DNA of 64,000 nt from Ravibacter sp037191015 (GTDB lineage: Bacteria > Bacteroidota > Bacteroidia > Cytophagales > Spirosomataceae): positions 186,001 to 250,000 of the forward strand of contig JBBCKD010000014.1 of assembly GCA_037191015.1 (NCBI GenBank). Reading direction: 5' to 3'. The position numbers and the translations under genes were made by a program. The notes beneath the pieces are model-generated. The model had not been told where the DNA came from and searched no databases. It saw only the letters and a list, made by a program, of their open reading frames with translations. Positions 10,201 through 16,676 of the stretch are shown here, piece after piece (position 1 is the stretch's first letter; every line of letters starts with the position of its first letter).

Positions 10201-11246
10201 ACGAGAACAACACCGGCAACACCGGGTACGGGATCGGCCTGGCGCTCTCCCGGGAAATCGTCGTACGTCACCAGGGAGAGCTGACCGTGAAGAGCAGGCA
10301 AAAAACCGGAGCAGAAGACGGGGAGACCTGCTTCAGCCTGACGCTCCTGAAAGATAAAGACCATTTTGCCGCATCAGACCTGGCCGGGGCCTCCACGGCG
10401 ATACCACCCAATATATACCTTACTCCCGACGCGAATCACAGTGCCGGTAACACCGTCGTCAGTGCCCAACAAAAATGCACGCTCCTGCTTATCGATGACA
10501 ATGAAGAGCTGCGCGCCTTCGCGACCGAAACGCTGAGAGATGCTTATCAGATACTGGAGGCGAACAATGGTCAAAGCGGCCTGGAGCTTGCCCGTGAACA
10601 CATGCCCGATCTGATCGTATGTGACGTGATGATGCCCGGTATGAACGGGCTTGAGGTGAGCAAAACCCTCCGATCGGAATTTCAGACGCGGCATATCCCG
10701 ATCATCCTGGTGTCGGCCCGGAGTACGGCGGAGCAAATGATGGAAGGGTTGCAGGCGGGAGCCGACGAGTACCTGATCAAGCCGTTCGATTTCCGGATGC
10801 TGGAACTGAAGATCGATAACCTCATAACCACGCGGAAAAACCTGAAAGAGATATACGGCCGCTCAATTTCCCTGGAACCCGATAACACCAACATCGACAA
10901 TCCCGATGAAGAATTTATCTCCCGGCTCAAACATCTGGTGGCGGACAATATTTCCGAACCGGACTTCGGTGTAAACGAGATGGCGTTTCAGACAGGTATA
11001 AGTGTGTCGGTTTTATACCGGAAGCTCCGCGCACTGACCGGTATGACCGTAAACGAATTCACCAAGAACATTAGGATGCGCAGGGCCTTACAGCTATTGG
11101 AGTCGGGTTCGTTCAACGTAAACGAGGTAGCCAACATGGTCGGTTTTGATGATAGCAGGTATTTTAGCAAAGAATTCAGTAAAACTTTCGGCAGGAAACC
11201 GAGCGAAGTAAAACGAAAAAACAATACTGAGAAGAAAGACTATTAG
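7236..11246 (+). CDS. Hybrid two-component system sensor/regulator (HTCS type)
   Basis: 1336 residues spanning sensing and transcription control in one protein. A signal peptide (to about SAQ22) is followed by many Reg_prop propeller repeats (motifs such as LWIATWAGLSLYN, IWVGTARGLNE, LWLGTSRGVFRFD) and a Y_Y_Y domain near 690-765. A transmembrane segment lies near 775-800 and a HisKA domain with H823 in ISHEIRTHLSLI. The HATPase shows NAFKFTPEGG and GYGIGLAL; the receiver has phospho-acceptor D1130 in VCDVMMPG; an AraC-type HTH forms the last 100 residues. Translation begins at GTG 7236, the only start giving a clean signal peptide. Such proteins bind a periplasmic ligand, usually an oligosaccharide, and activate the adjacent utilisation genes. 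Its position facing the SusCD/ceramidase-fold block suggests it controls that block or part of it. Confidence 0.92.
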   Translation: MKVNLFYTTLLAFGFWISETSAQVFRHFSEREGAPVTTVMAITQDHEGFLWFASSRGLYRYDSKVFKKYIYDAGRPGSIASDYIQSIYCDSEGRLWIATWAGLSLYNRESDTFTTFKHDAANPGSLSSNRVLCMVQDSEKKIWVGTARGLNEAVMEEGKIRFVRARHQLTDSTQLIRSMAAGKDGELWLGTGQGLVRVKGTEARLMTGNGDQQYPAGNQINSLHPDEKGALWLGTSRGVFRFDTIRNRFSRVEGEKYDASFSGVYGIAEDSANKLWMATESGLLFLDPSTGNIKRFRHERGNSNSLADEVLYAVYIDRRGGLWLGSYHLGASYLDRGLPDFTKWPVKPENDRYESFLNGWIGNAGSNGMWTISGDYSELISVDRENGSIFSSDLSPLKSTGYYTFFVDRSGVLWCGGNFLLTSFDLKTRKTVHYTLPPSDRKDSPGRGRVHVIFEDSRGMLWVGGVFGFMSFDRQKRDFGRADSRDFIYSAMEDSAGNLWFGGKSFVFVLKAGTETVNALDIDSTAFSDNPKAARRIAQDPSGRIWIASEQGLQLYDAESDKLKLYTEDAPELLNYTIDIQVDSRGYLWLNGEHHLVRYHPDKRTAQVYDYRDGLPQNGLLVLSSSVKDENSYLYFPTNNGAFRFDPEKINVHNESSPIALTSLKLFNHQVWTGDQTGILKRSIETTREIVFRYDQNIFALEFALLNYARSERNQYAYKLEGFEKDWNYVETPSATYTNLPSGTYTFMVKAANGDGYWNPEPLKVQIVVLPPWWKTWYAYLFYTLILAGIVYVINRFFWLRRVVRQENELYHAKLDFFTNISHEIRTHLSLISGPVEKAWELSENDDKLRGFLTYAKNNSDRLLLLVNELLDFRKIQNSKTRLWIGEHDVAAVTRNILASFEHLASKKGITASVESPEQPVMLWFDLSQIQKVFYNLLGNAFKFTPEGGRISIRITEELNRVTIEVRDNGPGIAPQYLDRLFINFFQVYENNTGNTGYGIGLALSREIVVRHQGELTVKSRQKTGAEDGETCFSLTLLKDKDHFAASDLAGASTAIPPNIYLTPDANHSAGNTVVSAQQKCTLLLIDDNEELRAFATETLRDAYQILEANNGQSGLELAREHMPDLIVCDVMMPGMNGLEVSKTLRSEFQTRHIPIILVSARSTAEQMMEGLQAGADEYLIKPFDFRMLELKIDNLITTRKNLKEIYGRSISLEPDNTNIDNPDEEFISRLKHLVADNISEPDFGVNEMAFQTGISVSVLYRKLRALTGMTVNEFTKNIRMRRALQLLESGSFNVNEVANMVGFDDSRYFSKEFSKTFGRKPSEVKRKNNTEKKDY

Positions 11247-11272
11247 AAACTACGGCAGTTTTTAATAGTCTT
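11236..11272. terminator. Bidirectional terminator overlapping the HTCS stop codon
   Basis: A 16-bp stem pairs 11236-11251 with 11257-11272 (AAGACTATTAGAAACT against AGTTTTTAATAGTCTT, one G-U pair) around a 5-nt loop. It includes the HTCS TAG stop at 11244-11246 and lies 36 bases beyond the stop of the convergent DUF1080 gene. Position and A/T flanks suit termination of both converging transcripts. Confidence 0.65.
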
Positions 11273-11307
11273 CCACATATGTACCAATACGTCGTCTGCG
11301 GTCAGGG

Positions 11308-12099
11308 TTAAAGCGGAATCAATTCCACTTTTCTGACATACATTTCCGCCCCTTCCGACTGGATCTGTATCTTCCCCTTTGACGGTCTGACATTTACGGC
11401 CTGGTTGACGAGCACGCCGTTCAGGTACAAATCGATGGTGTCGCCTTTTGCAATCACTACCATGCGGTTCCACTTACCGGCAGGCTTTTCCACCTCCCTG
11501 CTTCCCCTGAAATTGATCACGTCTTTCCATTCCGGGTCGCGGTAAAGCCAGTTGATACGTCCTTTATTGATGGTAACCAGCTCCCCTCCGGGCTGGTAGA
11601 TGTAGGAAGCCCCCTGCTTTTCCGGCGCGACAGGCGCTGAAAGAGAGAATTTATCGGTACCGTCCCCTACAACCAGGAAATCGCCGGTACCGCCTTCAAT
11701 AATCTGGCATTCGATAGAATTGATCCACACGCCGCCGTATCCGCCGTCCTTACCCTGCGAATGGATCAGCACCCCGTTGTCGCGCGCCCGGTCTACCCGC
11801 GGCGCATAGGTTTTCTCTCCCCATTTGAAATCTACGGTAAGCTTGTAATTCTCGTATTCTTCGTTGGTGGTGATACAGCCGTACTCCTCCCCCGTTATGA
11901 AAATCATCCCCTTCGAAACGGTAAATACTCCTTTAGGGTCGCTGTTCTTGCCGGTGGTTCTCAGGAAGGTATACCATCCGTCGAGGTTCTTCCCGTTAAA
12001 AAGAACCACTTTCTTCTTTTTCTGCGCCTGCACCTGGAAACAGGCCATTACCAGCCATAAAAAGGTACATATTCCGGTAAATAAACTTCTTTTATTCAT
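11308..12099 (-). CDS. DUF1080 family protein (3-keto-glycoside hydrolase-like)
   Basis: 263 residues with a signal peptide ending near VQAQ. The opening FNGKNLDGWYTFL is the hallmark of DUF1080 (3-keto-disaccharide hydrolase family, concanavalin-like fold). Later family elements are present: NYKLTVDFKWG, a NGVLIHSQG segment, GVWINSIECQIIEG and GKIQIQSEGAEMYVRKVEL. Characterised relatives cleave 3-keto-glycosides made by Gfo/Idh-type or flavin/cytochrome-linked dehydrogenases. That fits the PVC-type cytochrome and the Gfo/Idh enzyme nearby, but the link is inference. Last gene of the minus-strand series, 77 bases after the ceramidase-fold gene. Confidence 0.85.
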   Translation of the reverse strand: MNKRSLFTGICTFLWLVMACFQVQAQKKKKVVLFNGKNLDGWYTFLRTTGKNSDPKGVFTVSKGMIFITGEEYGCITTNEEYENYKLTVDFKWGEKTYAPRVDRARDNGVLIHSQGKDGGYGGVWINSIECQIIEGGTGDFLVVGDGTDKFSLSAPVAPEKQGASYIYQPGGELVTINKGRINWLYRDPEWKDVINFRGSREVEKPAGKWNRMVVIAKGDTIDLYLNGVLVNQAVNVRPSKGKIQIQSEGAEMYVRKVELIPL

Positions 12100-12148
12100 A
12101 GATGTGATAATTTAGATAATGCGACAATTTATCCCCCATTCATCATCC

Positions 12149-12180
12149 TCAACTTTCAACTTTCAATTTTCAACTTTCAA
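12149..12180. repeat. Four-copy 7-bp tandem repeat (TCAAYTT)
   Basis: Four consecutive heptamers TCAACTT, TCAACTT, TCAATTT, TCAACTT plus a partial fifth copy run from 12149 to 12180. The stop codon of the ceramidase-fold gene (12177-12179) lies inside the last copy, so slippage here could alter the 3' end. No known function. Confidence 0.8.
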
Positions 12181-13610
12181 GGTTTCTTTTTTAAATCGTT
12201 AAGCAGCGGGAACAGCGTCCCTGTTATCTTTTCGGACGCCTCTACCTCGAGGTAGCTGGAGCGGGCCCGCCACGTTTCATAACCTCCCCAGGAATGCTGC
12301 TTTGGCGTAGGCAGGTAGCCGTTATAGCCGTTTGCCAGGGAAATTGTGAAATTGGAAGCAAACGGGCTTTTCTCCTTTATTTCAAGCCCGATCTCTACGA
12401 ACACTTCACAGGGAATGGCTGAAATGGCAAGATCGCCGATTCGGAATGCCTGGATAATGAGGGGCACGTTGTCGGGATATTTGTCGATCAGCACAGACTC
12501 CCTCGCATAAATGGCATCCCTGTCTTTTAATACCTTATCCTGGTTTTTTGACAGGATATCGCGGGCTCTCTGCAGTTCGGTCGCATTCGGCTTCCTTACA
12601 CCCAGAGAGATCTCCTTCTGTGCGGAGGCCAGCGGTACCCAATTGACGAATTGCATGGCGCTTACCGCTCTGTATGCCTCGCCGGCTACCAGGTTGGCCA
12701 CGCGCTGCATCTGCGCGTAAGCGCCGTCAGGCTTCCAGCTGCCCGACCTCCAGTCGATGTTGTTGATATCGCCGCTCGTGCCGTTAGACATAATCCCTAC
12801 GAAAGGGCGGTTCGGGTTGCCATGCCCTACCATTTCTTTCAGGCGGCCCGCAAACATCCCGAAATAATCTGCCGAAACTTCACCTCCGCCCGTACCACCC
12901 ACATAATGCAGCGAATAGTTGGCCAGTACCGCTATCGGCTCGCCTGTCCGCGCTTTCAGGGCCAGAACGCTTACTTCCGGATCCGTAGGTCCGGCAGGTT
13001 CTTTCAGGTCGGGGTTCTTAATACCCGGATTCATCCTCACTTTGTCTATGCCGCCAAACGGGTTGGTCATCCCTTTGTCGGTCTTCATAAACCAGCGGCG
13101 GTTATGTACCTGCGACGCCTCGTAGCCCTTGCCCCACCCTACTTCGGCAGGCACCAGGTTATTGTTGGCCCTGATAAGCGCGTCGGCGATCCTTTCCGAG
13201 AGAAAATCGAGGTAAGAAGGGGCGGGATCGCTCTGGAAAACGCTGCATGCGGTTCCGGCGCTGTGCGTATGGGTAGCCGACATCATCATGTTTTCGACGG
13301 GAATACCCGTAAATTCATGAGCCCGCTTCTTGGCTTTGTCGAGCGTCTCTTTGTATACCATGCATAAATCGGATACCACGATGGCCAGCTTTGTCTTGCC
13401 GTCGTCCATCACGATGGCCCTGGCATGCGTATCATCGTGGATATGCTTCGCGGTGCCATCCTGCATATTCCCGTTTATGCTATAACCGATGGGCGGGGTG
13501 ATCACGCTGACGGCCGCACCCGCCCTGAACACCTGATCCTGGGCGTAGCCCGTACCGAAACTGCCTGCCCAGGCCGCGGCAAAGACAATACAGAGTTTAT
13601 TTAATTTCAT
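12177..13610 (-). CDS. Neutral/alkaline ceramidase-fold hydrolase, paralog A
   Basis: 477 residues; signal peptide to about GYAQ23. It belongs to the neutral/alkaline non-lysosomal ceramidase superfamily: AGAAVSVITPP start, SATHTHSAG with H114 and H116, NYSLHYVGG with H235, and the C-terminal PCEVFVEIGLEI / NGYNGYLPT metal-site region. The family nucleophile motif GDVSPN reads GDINN (residues 280-284) with Asn283 at the serine position, so amidase activity on ceramide is doubtful. It shares a unit with two longer paralogs (34-base gap to the next) and the PVC cytochrome. Exported, probably periplasmic. The family assignment is firm; the substrate is unknown. Confidence 0.82.
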   Translation of the reverse strand: MKLNKLCIVFAAAWAGSFGTGYAQDQVFRAGAAVSVITPPIGYSINGNMQDGTAKHIHDDTHARAIVMDDGKTKLAIVVSDLCMVYKETLDKAKKRAHEFTGIPVENMMMSATHTHSAGTACSVFQSDPAPSYLDFLSERIADALIRANNNLVPAEVGWGKGYEASQVHNRRWFMKTDKGMTNPFGGIDKVRMNPGIKNPDLKEPAGPTDPEVSVLALKARTGEPIAVLANYSLHYVGGTGGGEVSADYFGMFAGRLKEMVGHGNPNRPFVGIMSNGTSGDINNIDWRSGSWKPDGAYAQMQRVANLVAGEAYRAVSAMQFVNWVPLASAQKEISLGVRKPNATELQRARDILSKNQDKVLKDRDAIYARESVLIDKYPDNVPLIIQAFRIGDLAISAIPCEVFVEIGLEIKEKSPFASNFTISLANGYNGYLPTPKQHSWGGYETWRARSSYLEVEASEKITGTLFPLLNDLKKKP

Positions 13611-13643
13611 CCGGATAAAAGGTATAAATTACTGATTGTGTAA

Positions 13644-15128
13644 TCACTTCTTAAGGCTGTTGAGCTGCTCCAGCTGGCGGGTCACAATTTTGCGGGAAGC
13701 CTCTTTTTCCACCCTGTTGGTCCCCAGCCAGGTTTCGTAGCCTCCGAGCTCATGCTGCTCGGGTGTAGGGAGGTATCCGTAGTTCCCGTTGGCAAGCTCA
13801 ATGGTAAAAGTCGATTTGAAGGGGCTCTTTGCTTTTATTTCCAGGCCGGTCTCCGCAAACGTTTCGAAAGGGATCGCAGCTATGCCCAGGTCGCCTATAC
13901 GCAGGGTTTGCATCACTATGTCGACGTGCTCAGGCCATCTTTCCTGCATCTGGATAGCCCTCTTTGCATAGGTCGGTTCCAAAGGGTGGTATTTTTTGAT
14001 ACCGTCGGGGTTGGCGACCACTTCCTTCGCCCTTGCCAGCATTTCGGGAGTCGGTTTCCTCACCTTGAGAGTGAGATTGCTGTAGGCAGCTCCCAGCTTC
14101 ACATCAGTCTTGTAGGATATCTCGTTGTAGTTATCGTACACCGCTTTTGCCACATCCCGGGCTACGATCTGCATTTTCTGGTAACTCTGCATCCGTTCCG
14201 CCGGACCTTTTACATTGATGTTATTGATATCTCCGGAAGTGCCGTTAGACATCATGGCGACGAATGACGGCGCTTTATTGCCGGCATCTATCAACCTTGA
14301 AAACTGCTCGGCAAAAGCGCCGAAATAATCGGAAGTGATATGATCGGCCGGGACCCCGCCCACATAATGCAGGGAGTAATTGGCCAGCAGCGCTATGGGC
14401 CGTCCGTCCAGCGCCTGAACAGATACGAAATACACTTCGGGGTCAGTCTTCCCGGCCGGTTTCAACAGGTTGGGATTCCCCACACCGGGATTCATCCTCG
14501 CCTTATCCTGGCCGCCGAAAGGGTTGGGCACATCGGTCCCCTCCTTCATCAGCCATCTCCTGTTGAAGACATGCTGGGGTACGTCTACCGAACTCCAGCC
14601 TATTCTGGCCGGCTCCTTCTGGTAGATGGCCCGCCTGACACCATCGGAAATCCGCCTGGCGACGAAGGTCTGGTATTCATCCAGCGCGGCTCCATAGTTG
14701 TAGTTCATACGTTCGTCTCCCACGCTGCTCGCGCTTACGCTCGAGTGGGTATGGGTAGCGGCCATCAGCACGTTTTCCTCTTTCATGCCTGTACTTTCCC
14801 TGATGAGCTTCCTCGCATAGTCGAACACTTCCCGGTTGACGGACAGGTTGTCGACGATCACGATCGCTATCTGCTCCTGTCCATCATCCAGTACCAGGCA
14901 TTTGGCATATAATTCATCATGGATGTACTTGGCCTCGGGAGGAATGCCGAAATTCCCGACTATTCCACCCCCCAGAAAAGGAGTGATATTACTGAGCGCC
15001 GCGCCTGCCTGAAGCACGGGGGTCGCAGGCTGCGCCGGCAAACTACCGGAAAACAGGCAGAGTACCGCCAGTAACAGCCCCGAAGCACGATTGCTGTAAA
15101 ATTTGAATTTCAGGTAAATGGTCTTCAT
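13644..15128 (-). CDS. Neutral/alkaline ceramidase-fold hydrolase, paralog B
   Basis: 494 residues; hydrophobic N-terminal signal (residues about 15-33). Same architecture as its neighbours: GAALSNITPFLGGG, MAATHTHSSVS with H126 and H128, NYSLHYVGGVP, IPFETFAETGLEIK, and a GYLPTPEQHELGGYETW tail. The nucleophile-position motif reads NGTSGDINNIN, with Asn where neutral ceramidases have Ser. It is most similar by eye to paralog C (15168-16652), including the KVRKPTPEMLARAKEVVANPD stretch, indicating local duplication. Gap to paralog C is 39 bases, so one transcript is likely. Confidence 0.82.
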   Translation of the reverse strand: MKTIYLKFKFYSNRASGLLLAVLCLFSGSLPAQPATPVLQAGAALSNITPFLGGGIVGNFGIPPEAKYIHDELYAKCLVLDDGQEQIAIVIVDNLSVNREVFDYARKLIRESTGMKEENVLMAATHTHSSVSASSVGDERMNYNYGAALDEYQTFVARRISDGVRRAIYQKEPARIGWSSVDVPQHVFNRRWLMKEGTDVPNPFGGQDKARMNPGVGNPNLLKPAGKTDPEVYFVSVQALDGRPIALLANYSLHYVGGVPADHITSDYFGAFAEQFSRLIDAGNKAPSFVAMMSNGTSGDINNINVKGPAERMQSYQKMQIVARDVAKAVYDNYNEISYKTDVKLGAAYSNLTLKVRKPTPEMLARAKEVVANPDGIKKYHPLEPTYAKRAIQMQERWPEHVDIVMQTLRIGDLGIAAIPFETFAETGLEIKAKSPFKSTFTIELANGNYGYLPTPEQHELGGYETWLGTNRVEKEASRKIVTRQLEQLNSLKK

Positions 15129-15167
15129 TGGACTAGGATAAAAAATTAAAAAATGGTTAGGATCAGG

Positions 15168-16652
15168 TTAATGAAGAAATGCATTCAACTGTTCCAACAG
15201 CCTGTCGGTTATTTTACGGGATCCCATTTTTTCTATGTAATTGGTTCCAAGCCAGGTTTCGTACCCGCCCAGGTCATGATGTTCGGGAGTAGGCAGGTAG
15301 CCGTACCAGCCATTGGCCAGCGAAATTGTAAACGTAGACTTGAAGGGACTTTTTTCCTTGATCTCAAGACCTGTTTCCGCAAAGGTCTCAAATGGGATGG
15401 AAGCAATGGCCAGGTCATCAATTCTCAAGGCAAGCATGACAGCCTTTACCTTTTCCGGCCACCGCTCCTGCACCCGGATCAAACGCTGGGCATAAAAGGG
15501 TTCCAGGGGGTGGTACAATTTAATATTGTCCGGATTTGCCACTACTTCCCGGGCACGTGCAAGCATTGCAGGAGTAGGTTTCCGGACCTCCAGGTCCAGT
15601 TCCGAATAGGAAGCTCCCAACGCTACATTGGTCTTGTACTGAATCTGGGAATACTGCTTAAAGATCTTATCGGCGACATCCTTGGCAACAATCTGCATTT
15701 TCTGGTAAGCTCCCATTTTTTCCGCGGGGCCCCGGAAATTGATATTGTTGACATTTCCCGAAGTACCATTAGACATCATCGCCACGAAACCAGGGGCTGC
15801 TTTATCGCCGCCTATCAGTTTCTTGAAGTAATCGCCAAATACGCCGAAATAGTCAGAGGAAACGTGATCGCCCGGAACGCCGCCCACGTAATGCAGGCTA
15901 TAATTGGCCAACAATGCAATCGGGCGCCCGTCGAGCGCCTGGACTGATACAAAGAACACTTCAGGATCGGTGGGACCGGCCGGTTTGTCAAGCGCAGGAT
16001 TTGCCACACCGGGGTTCATTCTTACCTTATCCTGAACACCGAAAGGGTTGGTCATATCCGTACCCGGTTTCATAAACCAGCGTCGGTTAAACACGTGTTC
16101 CGGGGCGTTTACCGAGCCCCATCCTATTTTGGCGGGTTCCCGGTTATAGAATGCCCGCTGCACGCCATCCGCAATCCGCCGGGCTAAAAACTGCTGGTAC
16201 TCATCCAGTTGCTCGCCATCGTTAATATCTCCGCGATCCTCTCCGGTCCTGATAGCGCTTACACTCGAATGCGTATGAGTAGCCGCCATCAGCACATTTT
16301 CTTTTTTTATTCCCGTGCGCTTCTGAATGATCTCCCGCGCCTCATCGTATACCTCGCGCGGTATCAGGCAATTATCAGCAATTACTATCGCGATCTGCTC
16401 AGAACCGTTGTCCAAAACCAGGCTTTTGGCGTACAATTCGTCATGAATATATTTGGCAACGGGCGATCCGAAGCCCCCGATCAGCACATTATCCAGAAAC
16501 GGCGTAATGTTACTCATCGAAGAGCCGGCCTGCAGCGCGCCCGGCTTATTCTGCGCAGGCAAAACCAGCGGGGAACCACATAGCATTACCGCCAGAATAG
16601 TAGCTGTGCGCCTACCGGCAGAGCGGATACGCGTTAAGGATGGGATTTTCAT
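15168..16652 (-). CDS. Neutral/alkaline ceramidase-fold hydrolase, paralog C
   Basis: 494 residues, the same length as paralog B. A signal peptide ends near LPAQN. Family motifs: MSNITPFLDN, MAATHTHSSVSA, NYSLHYVGGVPGDHVSSDYFG, IPFETFAETGLEI, GYLPTPEHHDLGGYETW. At the nucleophile site it reads GTSGNVNNIN, so both the Asp and the Ser of GDVSPN are changed, the most diverged of the four paralogs at this point. The stop of the PVC-cytochrome gene is 24 bases upstream. Probably an exported metal-dependent hydrolase of unknown specificity acting with the other paralogs. Confidence 0.82.
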   Translation of the reverse strand: MKIPSLTRIRSAGRRTATILAVMLCGSPLVLPAQNKPGALQAGSSMSNITPFLDNVLIGGFGSPVAKYIHDELYAKSLVLDNGSEQIAIVIADNCLIPREVYDEAREIIQKRTGIKKENVLMAATHTHSSVSAIRTGEDRGDINDGEQLDEYQQFLARRIADGVQRAFYNREPAKIGWGSVNAPEHVFNRRWFMKPGTDMTNPFGVQDKVRMNPGVANPALDKPAGPTDPEVFFVSVQALDGRPIALLANYSLHYVGGVPGDHVSSDYFGVFGDYFKKLIGGDKAAPGFVAMMSNGTSGNVNNINFRGPAEKMGAYQKMQIVAKDVADKIFKQYSQIQYKTNVALGASYSELDLEVRKPTPAMLARAREVVANPDNIKLYHPLEPFYAQRLIRVQERWPEKVKAVMLALRIDDLAIASIPFETFAETGLEIKEKSPFKSTFTISLANGWYGYLPTPEHHDLGGYETWLGTNYIEKMGSRKITDRLLEQLNAFLH

Positions 16653-16676
16653 GGGGTTTAGGTTTAGAGTCCGTGT

